Assembly (NCBI GenBank): GCA_022496185.1
Contig: WTXG01000031.1
Span: 186,001-250,000 of the forward strand
Direction of reading: 5' to 3'
Length of the DNA: 64,000 nucleotides
Origin: Multifurca ochricompacta
Taxonomy: Eukaryota; Basidiomycota; Agaricomycetes; Russulales; Russulaceae
Below are positions 34,895 through 45,473 of this stretch, piece by piece. Every line of letters starts with the position of its first letter. Within the stretch, counting starts at the first letter, position 1. Position numbers and translations under genes: made by a program. The notes under the pieces are model-generated. The model had not been told where the DNA came from. It ran no database searches and saw only the letters and a list, made by a program, of their open reading frames with translations.

Positions 34895-35595
34895 CTAATT
34901 GATAAGATCAAAAACGCGTTCACAATTAATTAGATACTTAGGATATACATCTAAGTGATAAGATCAAAAATGTGTTCACAGTTAATTAGATACTTGGGAT
35001 ATACATCTAATACAAGTGATAAGATCAAAATGCGTTCACAATTAATTAGATACTTGGGATGTACATCTAAGTGATAAGATCAAAAATGCGTTCACAGTTA
35101 ATTGGATACTTAGGATATACATCTAATACAAGTGATAAGATCAAAAATGTGTTCACAATTAATTAGATACTTAGGATGTACATCTAAGTGATAAGATCAA
35201 AAACGCGTTCACAATTAATTAGATACTTGGGATGTACATCTAAGTGATAAGATCAAAAACGCGTTCACAATTAATTAGATACTTGGGATGTACATCTAAG
35301 TGATAAGATCAAAAACGCGTTCACAATTAATTAGATACTTGGGATGTACATCTAAGTGATAAGATCAAAAATGCGTTCACAGTTAATTAGATACTTAGGA
35401 TATACATCTAATACAAGTGATAAGATCAAAAATGCGTTCACAATTAATTAGATACTTGGGATGTACATCTAAGTGATAAGATCAAAAATGCGTTCACAAT
35501 TAATTAGATACTAAAGATATACATCTAAGATAATACAAGTGATAAGATCAAAACGCGTTCACAATTAAATAGATACAAGTGATAAAATCAATTCT
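34895..35595. repeat. Tandem array, 12 units of about 55-61 bp plus a partial
   Basis: Each unit reads GTGATAAGATCAAAAACGCG, TTCACAATTAATTAGATAC, TTGGGATGTACATCTAA, with an optional TACAA extension. Units start near 34901, 34957, 35018, 35073, 35134, 35190, 35245, 35302, 35358, 35419, 35474 and 35540. Variation concentrates at the ACGCG core: ACGCG, ATGCG or ATGTG. Single copies occur at 18246-18290 and, reversed, about 19335-19385. Confidence 0.9.
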
Positions 35596-35637
35596 GCATA
35601 ACCCTATATATAATATATTGTGTGCCTTTACCAGTGA

Positions 35638-35713
35638 GGCTGGGTGGCTTAGTGGTTAGAGCACCGGACTGAGCTTGTTCCTGGAGGTCTTAGGTTCAAT
35701 CCATGTTTCAGCC
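35638..35713 (+). other. tRNA-derived sequence (SINE-head-like)
   Basis: 76 nt with an A box (TGGCTTAGTGG, 35645-35655) and a perfect B box (GGTTCAATCC, 35693-35702). The ends GGCTGGG and TTCAGCC pair with two G-U steps. The D arm (GCTT/GAGC) forms, and CCGGA opens an anticodon stem. The anticodon loop holds extra bases and the T stem is poor, so this is more likely a tRNA relic or SINE promoter than a working tRNA. An A/T-rich tail follows. Confidence 0.5.
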
Positions 35714-36418
35714 ATTTCTGTTCTAGGTTGATGAGCCTAGTAAAAAAATAATTTTATATAATAATATTCCCACAAGTATTCTGCAGGTACCCGTGTGGGT
35801 ACCTGGGGTGCCAAAATCAATACCCGGATCCGCATGAGTATTTTCCCATGGATCACCCGGATCCGCAAGTATCAATACCCGTGAGTTTTCCCACGGCTCT
35901 ACTCAAAAAACTCGCGAGTTACCCGGACTTGTGCTATGCCCTAGATAGAAAGTATAGTAGAACTTACACTTCAGATGTTGAAGAAACTCTGAAGTGGAAG
36001 AGACGAAACAGACACCCTTATATACAATCCAAGGGATGGTCTGTGCACTGGGAATACAGTGCCTCACAAAACTGAGTCAATGTTTTGCACTTTTGCACTG
36101 TTTGTTGAATATCACATCAGCCAAAACAAATATAAACAAAGTCTTGGTAGACCATAAAAGGTACAAGATAAGGGTTATGTAATGCAACAATAATTATGTA
36201 ATTCTGATCAAAACCTGTGGAGCTACACCCATTTCAAATTGGGGACTCATTGACTCAGTTTTGTGAGTGGGTATCAGAAATATCAGAATCTGATGCTCCA
36301 CCAAATGTACAGCAACCAATCCTTAATATATGGTTACCATAGTTATCTTAATATTGATGGGACCTGGAATAGAGCCATTTAAGCATGGTTTACATTCCCA
36401 GAATATTATAATTTCCCA

Positions 36419-36895
36419 ATGCACCCCACCTCCTCTGCTCAGAAAGAAAACATGCTCTCTCTGGCCTCTGAAGGTCATTCCACTCACACTATTGCCTCCA
36501 GACTCAGCCTCAGCCAGTCCACAGTCTCTAGGACACTCAGAACCCTCCTTCCCAACCACCAGTCACCTCATTTTAGTCATCCTTCCAAGCTCTCTGCTAC
36601 CTCTGAACATGCTATCATGATACAAATCACCACAGGAAAGGTTGGCAATGCTGTCCAGGCCACAAAGCACATCAATTCCATCATCCCCAACCATGTCTCT
36701 TCACAAACTGTGCACTGGGTTCTTAAACAACATTCATTCAAGGCTGTAACAAAGAAGAAAAGGCCACTACTCTCTATGGTACATTGCAAGAAGCACTTAG
36801 CCTTTGCTTTGAAGTACCAAAACTGGACTATGGAGGACTGGAAGAGGGTCATTTGGTCAGATGAGACCAAAATCAACAGGTTTGGGTCAGATGCC
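36419..36895 (+). pseudogene. Truncated Tc1-like transposase, left arm
   Basis: MHPTSSAQKENMLSLASEG, then two helix-turn-helix-like segments (HTIASRLSLSQSTVSRTLR and HINSIIPNHVSSQTVHWVL), KKRPLLSMVHCKKHLAFAL, and VIWSDETKINRFGSD with the first catalytic Asp of the DDE/D triad. The sequence then turns into the mirror arm, so the second and third acidic residues are absent. It could bind ends but not cut. Confidence 0.8.
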
Positions 36896-37315
36896 AGTCC
36901 TCCTAGTCCAGTTTTGGTACTTCAAAGCAAAGGCTAAGTGCTTCTTGCAATGTACCATAGAGAGTAGTGGCCTTTTCTTCTTTGTTACAGCCTTGAATGA
37001 ATGTTGTTTAAGAACCCAGTGCACAGTTTGTGAAGAGACATGGTTGGGGATGATGGAATTGATGTGCTTTGTGGCCTGGACAGCATTGCCAACCTTTCCT
37101 GTGGTGATTTGTATCATGATAGCATGTTCAGAGGTAGCAGAGAGCTTGGAAGGATGACTAAAATGAGGTGACTGGTGGTTGGGAAGGAGGGTTCTGAGTG
37201 TCCTAGAGACTGTGGACTGGCTGAGGCTGAGTCTGGAGGCAATAGTGTGAGTGGAATGACCTTCAGAGGCCAGAGAGAGCATGTTTTCTTTCTGAGCAGA
37301 GGAGGTGGGGTGCAT
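36887..37315 (-). pseudogene. Truncated Tc1-like transposase, mirror arm
   Basis: Same reading frame as the left arm on the opposite strand (MHPTSSAQKENM through FALKYQNW), identical in residues up to the loop, where it ends without the catalytic Asp. Confidence 0.8.
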
Positions 37316-37923
37316 TGGGAAATTATAATATTCTGGGAATGTAAACCATGCTTAAATGGCTCTATTCCAGGTCCCATCAATATTAAGATAACTATGGTAA
37401 CCATATATTAAGGATTGGTTGCTGTACATTTGGTGGAGCATCAGATTCTGATATTTCTGATACCCACTCACAAAACTGAGTCAATGAGTCCCCAATTTGA
37501 AATGGGTGTAGCTCCACAGGTTTTGATCAGAATTACATAATTATTGTTGCATTACATAACCCTTATCTTGTACCTTTTATGGTCTACCAAGACTTTGTTT
37601 ATATTTGTTTTGGCTGATGTGATATTCAACAAACAGTGCAAAAGTGCAAAACATTGACTCAGTTTTGTGAGGCACTGTAAGTCCACAAGTGCCAGACAAA
37701 GTCCAAACAATAAACAAGAGGGATAAAGGCCATTGGCCAGTAAGGAATCACATGCTTGTGCATCATTACTAAGGTACATCAGTCAGCTACTGCGGAATGT
37801 GAGAAAGAAAGTAATAATGATATGATAAAAAGTCCGAAACTCCGGAATCTAATCTAATCCACAAAGCAGCTAATCTAATCTCCTGATGCCTGAAGCATCA
37901 CTGAACATGTCCTGTGTTCAACA

Positions 37924-38200
37924 TTTATGACATAGAACTAGTAGTTTTTTTTTTTCCTTTTTTGAAATCAAGTTTTGAGACAAGCACCAGCTGCATGTGC
38001 CCGAGTGCACAGGTGAGACATGCCATTGTGCAAGCTCACATGCACCAGGGCCACAGTCATATACTTTGTCTTTATTGTTGTTAAATAGCCTTACTATATT
38101 CCTTATGATGTATCCCATTAGTAAAGCTGCCCAGAGTGCCTCACATGCATGTTTACTCAAGATCTGACCCTCGCAGTCAGGAGAGCAGCCAGACCAATGC
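37924..38200. other. Unassigned non-coding sequence
   Basis: Between the family A LTR end and the B element. It contains a T run near 37946. No gene recognised; possibly remains of the site where B1 inserted. Confidence 0.3.
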
Positions 38201-38794
38201 TGTTACAACCTTTGCCAAGTAACCCCATTTTCTTCACCCTCCCTAACAACGACCCCTCTTTACCACCCACTCTGCACTTCCTGATCACGTCTCCATCCTG
38301 GGATCCATCATGTGCCTTGCTCCCATCCCCATGACTTAGTTTGGACTTGTTGATTCACTGTATACCTATGTTTGACCCCTCGTCTCTTATCTTGTTATCT
38401 CTTTATCTCTACAGCTGGACACTTACTTAATACCCTATCAGAAGCCAGGCTTTATGCCATCCGTTTCCGTATATTTGGGCCCACCTGACTCCAGTTCCTT
38501 ATCTTATAGACGCCCATTCGATTACATATATAAGTCTGCTGTAACTACATTGTAGACCTCAGACTCGACTTATTGAATACATCAGTGCTTGTCTTCTGGA
38601 CATCCCCTTGGAACCTTTGACTTGTTTGTCTCAGTACTTTTGGTACTTTCTGCTCAACATTGTCGTCAGGTACAGTCCCTTTGACTTTGACTCCTCTCAC
38701 CTGAACTCCAAGAAGCCTTATTGGTTTCTTACCTGAACCCATGAAGTCGCGCTGTCACACAAGTCATGTGGAACATCCCGCACCGGGCATAACA
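38201..38794 (+). repeat. 5' LTR of family B copy 1
   Basis: 594 bp, TGTTACAACC...GGGCATAACA. TATATAAG at 38527-38534 is followed 34 nt after its first base by AGACTCGACTT (38561-38571), the likely RNA 5' end, which matches the primer site after the LTR. This copy sets the orientation of the solo B LTRs. Confidence 0.9.
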
Positions 38795-38807
38795 TCAAGT
38801 CAAGTCT
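38795..38807 (+). promoter_or_regulatory. Family B self-priming site
   Basis: TCAAGTCAAGTCT directly after the LTR. Its complement AGACTTGACTT matches the predicted transcript start AGACTCGACTT with one C/T change at a CpG. Tf1 of fission yeast, also a chromovirus, primes from the first 11 nt of its own RNA folded on such a site. Confidence 0.65.
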
Positions 38808-38813
38808 CTCATC

Positions 38814-40835
38814 GTGGCTTCCAGCCACAGTCAGACCCTCTTCTGCAAAGAACTCATCGAACACAGAGATGAGCATAATCTTTCACAACAAGTACTTGGC
38901 TCTGCCACCTGGAAAGATTTTGAATCCGAGTTTGGATACTATGTCTATCACGACAGAGGATACCAACTGGTAGAATACAACAACAAGAAAAGAGTTTGGT
39001 ATCGTATCCGATATTCGGAAAGCCGACACTCTTGGGTCACTACAGGACCCGCCCCACCTGAATTTGGATTAGGACCATGGAGAGAAAATCCCCTGGCCAT
39101 TGTCACAGACTCCAAACCTGAGGAGTACATAGAAGAAAATAGCAAAGAAGCACTGGTATTAGTGTCAACTACAACCCCAGTTGCACTGGCAGTTGTCACG
39201 ATCAGAGCCCCTGCTTTGACAACTCCTCAGATATCCATACAGTCCACCAGTACTGTTACCCCATCCCAAAAGATGTCCACTATCGCCACCCAACTCCCAG
39301 ACCCAGCCCCTCCACCCCACCACCTCCACCAGTCATGATGCCACCGAATATACCCCACCCTCTGGACGACTGTCAGGTGTATTACCCCAGACATTCACTG
39401 GGGATCGTTCCCAGAGCAAGAAATTCATGTTGGAGTTTACGATGTTCAAAAACTTCAACCATGATGTCCCTCAGATTATTAACCCTTTCCAACAAGCCAA
39501 CCTATTCCTATCCTTAATACGAGGAGATGTGGTAGATGACTGGATGATGGAACAGTTGGAGTGGCTAAACGAACAAGTCGAAAGTGGTCGTCGCACCACT
39601 AGTGAAGTTCTCTGGGAAACCATTGCCCAGAGATTCAAAGATGCATTCACAGACGGACAGGCCAAGCAGAAGGCTGCCCGAGAACTAAAGTCCCTAAAAA
39701 TGGAAAAGGGAGAGTTGGACACCTATGTGGCAAAGTTCAGAAGCCTGGCTAATAGGGCTGGGTACAACACAGATGAGGAAGCGACACTGGATCTCTTTTC
39801 ACAAGGGTTGCCCAATCCGCTGGTCAAAAACATTATCCAGTTCCACCACCCCCAGGACTGGGATGGATGGGTTGACGCTGCTCAACAACAGCAGCAGGAT
39901 TACCTCAACTTCCAAACACGTTTTGGAGTCGATATGAAGAAAGGAAAAACCCACAACCAGTGGAAGGCCACCTTTGGGGTAAAACCCACTCACACCTCCC
40001 AGAGGGACCCAAATGCCATGGACACCTTGGCCGACAGAACCAGAGCACAGGCTGTGCTTACTGAAGACGAGAGGCAAACATTGATGAAGGAAGGAAGGTG
40101 CTTTCGCTGCAAAGCACAAGGTCATATGTTGAGGGAATGCCCAAAGAAGGGGGCACGAGTGGCAGAGGCAACAGTTGCACCTGTCCATTGTTGAACACAG
40201 GAGATGTTCGGTGATGCTTCAGGCATCAGGTGATTAGATTAGCTACTTTGAAGATTAGATTAGATACCGGAGTTTCAGACTATTTACATTATCTTTATTA
40301 CTTTCTTTCTCACATTCTGCAGTAGCTGACTGATGCACCATGTAACATGTGATTTCTGTAGTGGCCAATGGCCTTTCTCCCTCATGTTTATTGTTTGGAC
40401 TTTGTCCGGCACTTGTGGACTTATTCCCAGTGCACAGACCATCCCTTGGATAGTATATAAGGGTGTCTGTTTCGTCTCTTACACTTCAGAGTTTCTTCTA
40501 CCTCTGAAGTGTAAGTCGTCCTCTCTACTATCATCACTACCTTGAGACTAACTCTGTATATAGAACTTGTCTTTGTCTAGGTGTGTAGTATAGTATAATA
40601 GAGTTTCTTCTACCTCTGAAGTAACTTGTCTTTGTCTAGCCTAAACCGCTAACCTTCATAGTCAGTATGCTGTGCCACATGCCTGTTTCACATCCATAAC
40701 AATCCACCTACCATTGACAAAAAGACACCAACAAAAGAAGAGAAAGTGCAAGAGATATGGGCCAACATGATGAAGGAGAGTGAAGAAGTGCGGGCCATCT
40801 TAGTAGAGAAGGCATTTGCCAAAAAGGATTTTTGA
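38814..40835 (+). pseudogene. Family B copy 1 Gag
   Basis: Begins 19 nt after the LTR with GTG GCT TCC (…ASSHSQTLFCKEL); no ATG is seen at this point, and copy 2 has GTG too. N-terminal domain (GSATWKDFESEFGYYVYHD), Pro/Thr-rich linker, one frame slip near 39330, then the retrotransposon Gag fold (TFTGDRSQSKKFMLEF, VDDWMMEQLEWLN, RFKDAFTDG, LDLFSQGLPNPLVKNI) and a zinc knuckle CFRCKAQGHMLREC. A 504-bp solo LTR interrupts it at 40189, and the frame resumes with an acidic/Lys-rich end and stops at 40835. Confidence 0.85.
40189..40692 (+). mobile_element. Solo LTR (family A), 504 bp, duplication TCCAT
   Basis: TGTTGAACACAGG...TGTTTCACA, with TCCAT at 40184-40188 and 40693-40697. Exon A AGAGTTTCTTCTACCTCTG plus AAGT, GTAAGT intron with GACTAAC, exon B AACTTGTCTTTGTCTAG, and the exact intron-less copy after the linker. 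Confidence 0.92.
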
Positions 40836-43800
40836 TTGGCTCTACCCCTTCAGCCTGGGCACGAGCATTGCATGTAACCTCTGTGTATACTAGTCACTTC
40901 AAATCATTGAAAATACCAGTACATTTTGAGACTACACAGAGGACAGCCGACTGTGACATCTTGATTGACTCAGGAGCCACCGATAACTTCATCAGCCCAC
41001 AAATGGCAAGGACCATGGGCTTGGGGATGCTGGAACTCCCCCAGGAAAAAAATATTTGGAACATAGACGGAACGGCCAATAAAGCTGGAAGGATCACCCA
41101 CTACACCGACCTTAACGTCCAAGTGGGAGAGAGGACAAAAGCAATTCGATTCCTTGTCACCAATCTTGGAAACAAAGATCTAATCTTGGGATATCCATGG
41201 TTGGCTGCATTTGAACCAAAGATCAACTGGAGCGACACCACTATGGATAAAGAGTTCTATCCTGTTCTCATCATGTCGCTAGGGTACGACTATGCCATCT
41301 GACATACAAGAATACAAGAGGAAGGAAGCACAGATCATTGTTATGCCATGAAAGCATCAGAACTTGCCCAAAAGGCAGTAGAAGGACATGCAGAGAAAAC
41401 CTTTGAGGAGGTAGTGCCGGAAGTCTATCACCGGCATTGGAAGGTGTTCTTGGAGGAGGAATCACAATGCTTCCCACCCATGCAACCTTGGGACCACACC
41501 ATCGAGTTCACACCTGACACCCCATTGGCAATTGATTGCAAAATTTATCCGTTGTCCCAGAACGAGCAAGCAGCACTCATTACATTCCTCAAAGAGCACT
41601 TGCAAAGGGATACATTTGTCCATCGAAGTCACCATACGCATCACCTTTCTTCTTCATCAAGAAAAAGGACGGCAAACTTCAACCTGTTCAGGACTACCGA
41701 CAGATAAATGCCCATACCATAAAGAACGCCTATCCTCTCCCCCTCATCTCCGAGCTCATTGATACCATGCGAGACAAAGCCCTCCTTTCCAAGATGGACA
41801 TCCGGTGGGGATACAACAATATCAGGATTAAAGAAGGAGACCAATGCAAAGCAGCGTTTAAAACTAACCAGGGACTCTTTGAGCCAAATGTTATGTTCTT
41901 TGGCCTTACCAACTCACCTGCTACTTTTCAATCTATGATGAACCACATTTTTCGCGACCTCATCCTCACAGGTGAAGTAGTGGTGTACATGGACAATATC
42001 CTGGTGGCTACAGCCAATGATTTGGTCCATCACAGAGAACAGGTTCACCAAGTGTTGGACATCTTACATGAACATGACCTCTATCTCAAACCAGCCAAAT
42101 GTTCATTCAAGCAACAGAGCGTAGAGTACCTGGGAGTTATCCTGGAAGGAGGACATGTGCAAATGGACCCAGTAAAAGTACAAGGGATCTGAGAGTGGCC
42201 TACTCCTACATGCGTCAAAGACATGCGGTCCTTCATTGGATTCTGCAACTTCTACCGACGATTTGTATGAGGATTCTCAGGAATTGCCCAACTGCTGAAC
42301 AGACTGTTGAAAAAGGACGTACCCTGGCATTGGGGAAAAGAACAGCAGCGAGCCTTTGAGCAGATCCAAGACCTTGTGGGTTCAGAACCGGTCCTCTTGC
42401 AGCCAGACCTAGGCAAACCCTTTGAACTCGAAGTTGATGCATTGCACTTTGCGAATGGTGCAGTACCAAACCAATGGGATGCGGCAGGGTTGCTTCATCC
42501 AGTTGCCTTCTACTCGGAGACATTCTCACCAGCAGAACGAAACTATGACATATGGGACAGAGAGCTACTTGCCATTGTAAAAGCACTATGACATTGGCGA
42601 CCGTATTTAGCAGGGACCCTTCATAAGACCATTATCCACACCAATCACTCCAATCTACTCTATTGGAAGGAACCCCACAAGATTAGTCGACAAGTGGCTT
42701 GCAAAGTTTTGGAGCTGGAGGAATACAATTTTGTATTAAAACACATTGCAGGAAGTCGCAATGCGCGTGCAGATGCCCTGTCACAATGCCCCGATCTAAA
42801 CAATGGGGAGGAAGATAACAACGATATCACGGTGCTCCCTGAAGAAGTCTTTGCAAGAACAGCCGTCGTCAGTCTTCACAACATGGACCTATGGGCACAG
42901 GTGTTGCAAAATATGAACCAACAGTTATGTCAATCATGGGCTGATGCACATAACTTGAAAAAGGTTGACAGCTTATGGTGGAAGGACAGGGATCAACTCA
43001 TTGTCACCGGTGGCGACAACATTAAGAGGGGGGTGATCCATTTTCACCATGACCTTCCCTCTGCGGGCCACCCTGGCATTGCTAACACATACGCCCTGGC
43101 TAAATGAGATTACTGGTGGCCAAACATGAAGAAGGATGTGGAGAACTACGTGAAAGGATGCACAGACTGCCAAGCCAATAAAGTAAACATGCACCCGCAC
43201 CCACCAGCGCCATTCCCGATCATGCCTACATCCTCACTACCATTCCAGACCATTGCAATGGATTTTATTGTCAAACTCCCAGTCTCCAGAGGTTTTGATT
43301 CCATCTTGACCATCACCGACCATGACTGTTCGAAAGCAGCACTCTTCATACCATGCAATGAGTCCATCACAGCAGAAGGTGTAGCCAAACTTTACCTGGA
43401 TCACGTTTATAGGCATTACGGACTCCCTGGAAAGATCATCTCAGACCGCGACCCATGTTTTACCTCTACATTTGCCAGAGCACTTTGTAAAGTCTTGGAT
43501 ATAACCCAGAACATCTCGACAGCCTACCACCCACAGACAGATGGACAGTCAGAAAGGACAAACCAGTGGCTTGAGCAATATCTTCGATTCTGGTGTAATG
43601 GACGACAGGACGATTGGGCTGACTGGCTGGCAATGGCAGAGTTTGCACATAATTCCTGGCCCAACAGCACCACAAAGACCCCCCCATTTTCACTTATCAT
43701 GGGATGGACGCCCCAAACCACCTGGGCCAAAAAACCCACAAATGTCCCATCAGCTGCACAGCATATCAGCCAATGGGAAGAGATCAGGAAATCAGCCAAT

Positions 43801-44301
43801 GAGAACCTGTTGAAGGCGCAGAAGACCCTTTCAGAAAGACCTTCGAAGTTCACACCTTATCAGACCAATAACCTCATATGGTTGGAAGGGAAGAATATTC
43901 ACATGTCACACCCAACAGCCAAACTAGTGCCCCGACGTCACGGACCTTTCAAGATAACAAGGAAGCTGTCAGATGTGTCATACAAACTCAAACTTCCATC
44001 CACATGGAGAATCCATCCAGTCTTCCATGCCAGACTTTTGACACCCTACAAAGAGACATCCCTACATGGGGAAAACTTCCTGAGACCTCCCCCTGAATTA
44101 ATTGATGGAGAAGCAGAGTGGGAAGTGGAACAAATTCTAGACTCCCTATGTAAAGGCCAAGGGTGCAAGCTACATTACCTTGTCAAGTGGAAAGGGTTCC
44201 CAGACTCGGACAACTCGTGGGAGCCAGCCGGGAATATCTTTGCCCCAGTTCTTATCTCAGAGTTCCACACCCAACATCCAGAAGCACCCAAAGATAGTTA
44301 A
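40832..44301 (+). pseudogene. Family B copy 1 Pol with chromodomain
   Basis: The frame overlaps the gag end. Protease [45 protein letters not shown] and [11 protein letters not shown], with YMDN in place of YMDD; RNase H region HTNHSNLLYW, where copy 2 has TDH; integrase zinc-binding region around HHDLPSAGHPG and GCTDCQANK, then [20 protein letters not shown] and [12 protein letters not shown] (D,D,E present). The chromodomain [11 protein letters not shown]...[17 protein letters not shown] closes it. TGA stops at 41300, 42190, 42268, 42589 and 43105, four of them at probable CGA codons; a one-base slip lies near 41605. Dead in RT and in translation. Confidence 0.9.
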
Positions 44302-44339
44302 AAGGGACGACCCCAGACCCTGACCAAATTCCCCAGTAC

Positions 44340-45473
44340 ATGCTCTCTCAGCAATGTTCTAACACCATCCAATCTATCATGTCTTTTGTCACTGCCAACG
44401 CTGCCATCGATGCCTTCACAGCCACCACTGTAGTTGTTGAGAATTTCCCTTCCACTCATCCTTCTACACGCCCTTCCTCACCTATTGACTATGAGGCTGC
44501 TGAAGCTCAGGTCAAGACCCAATCCCCGAACCCAAACAATGACTTTGAACACAGCAAAGAGCCACACCCAAATGACCTACTAGGTATGGAGTTGGATGAC
44601 GAGGTGCCAGAGTTCCCATTCTTTGCCAATAACCCCAACTCCTCAACCTACTTCCCCCTTGAAATCACCATGGCTGATGGGACCATCGCCATTGCCAAAT
44701 ACATATTCTACACCAATGGAGGAATGGATGTCGCTGGGTGTATGAAGAAAGATGGCCCTGTCTACAGGGCCCCAGTCTATTTAGAAGAAAGATATACAGG
44801 ATGCCTTCATCACACAATGACTGATGAGCAGCTCGGACATCTGGCCGCCGAGGACTCTCACGCCTTTGCCATCAACAAGGTGCTGAATGATATGCACCTT
44901 CCACATCTCAAAGCGGAAGTGATGAGACTGCGGAAGAACCTGACACTGCATACGACACTCAACAGACAATACAAAGAGCATGCGAAGATGATGGCCAGGC
45001 TGACTAATGGGATGTTCCAAATCGAGCAGGAGTTGGTGGAGATTAGAAAAAGGCTGGAGATAGGGGACGCATACCAGACCATTGCTGAATGGTACGCTGA
45101 TACATATGCACAACCCCTTCCCCCACGATTGCTGGGGGCTGCCCCAAGACTGATACTGAACCGGTTCAAAATGCCACATATGCACGAGAACCCCTGCGGA
45201 GAGACATGTTGGCAATGCAACAGTAAGTACCATATTAGCTGGAACTGTCCCCTCAATCACAAGTGGTGCCGGCACTGTTGCAGCAACCTTCACTGGAGCT
45301 GGTTTTGCATCTTTCACCGTGTGGGAGTTGCCCCAACAATCGTCAACCTGTCAGGGTGGTGTGGCAAGTGCCTCCGACACAACTCTGGACATTGCGAGCT
45401 GGACTGTCTGATCCATGATCTGTGCCATCTATGTGGTCAGCATGGCCCATATGGGTTCCTCTGCGCTCACCAA
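44340..45473 (+). CDS. Family B accessory ORF downstream of Pol, with zinc knuckles
   Basis: Starts at ATG 44340, 39 nt after the Pol stop, and is open for about 380 codons. The first 90 residues are Ser/Thr/Pro-rich. A central domain (EITMADGTIAIAKYIFYTNG, GPVYRAPVYLEERY, LPHLKAEVMRLRKNL) is followed by a coiled-coil-like stretch. The C-terminus has CWQCNSKYHISWNC and CRHCCSNLHWSWFC, both exact CX2CX4HX4C, then CGKCLRHNSGHCELDC and CHLCGQHGPYGFLC as looser relatives. This suggests RNA or DNA binding. No known envelope, protease or host-gene match. The last codons were replaced by the family A LTR at 45474. No stop codon interrupts it, unlike gag and pol of the same copy. Confidence 0.7.

Larger units (their letters stand above)
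34441..35943. mobile_element. TIR element (TAGGGC...GCCCTA) carrying a tandem array and a tRNA-like sequence
   Basis: The left end TAGGGCCTAGCATGAG and the reverse complement of the right end TAGGGCATAGCACAAG match. Both arms continue for about 170-200 bp with related but diverged sequence rich in ACCCGGAT, GATCCGCATGAGTA and TACTTGTGGG phrases. The right arm recurs at 61140-61365. No transposase is inside. The flanks do not agree with a simple insertion: family-A LTR on the right only. Confidence 0.6.
36057..37677. mobile_element. Palindromic Tc1/mariner derivative, 1,621 bp
   Basis: Flanked by TA on both sides (36055-36056, 37678-37679). It starts CAGTGCCTCACAAAACTGAG and ends with its reverse complement. 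The inverted match does not stop at a short TIR. Positions 36057-36830 and 36904-37677 (774 nt each) are reverse complements, and after a one-base offset the match runs on to 36841 and from 36894. About 52 bp of loop remain. Several reading frames translate identically in the two arms, so the arms are essentially identical. The element is one transposon half facing a mirror copy of itself. Confidence 0.93.
35944..37923 (-). mobile_element. Family A LTR remnant split by the palindromic Tc1 element
   Basis: 35944-36054 and 37680-37923 are the two parts of one reverse-oriented family A LTR; the outer right end is TGTGTTCAACA. The 3' part of the LTR (exon B to U5) is missing at 35944, where the TIR element begins. 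Confidence 0.8.
38201..45473 (+). mobile_element. Chromovirus (Ty3/Gypsy) family B, copy 1
   Basis: 5' LTR, self-priming site, gag, pol with chromodomain, and an extra downstream ORF, all in plus orientation. The 3' LTR is missing: the right end is replaced by a family A LTR at 45474 without matching duplications. A further family A solo LTR (40189-40692) lies in gag. Confidence 0.9.

Noticed and set aside
34895..35595. CRISPR array
   Set aside because: Units are contiguous tandem repeats without unique spacers, in a eukaryotic genome.
35638..35713. Functional tRNA gene
   Set aside because: Poor T stem and extra bases in the anticodon loop; kept only as a tRNA-derived sequence.
36323..37411. 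Paired 78- and 96-residue frames in the palindrome as separate genes
   Set aside because: They are antisense or alternate-frame reads of the duplicated Tc1 arms.
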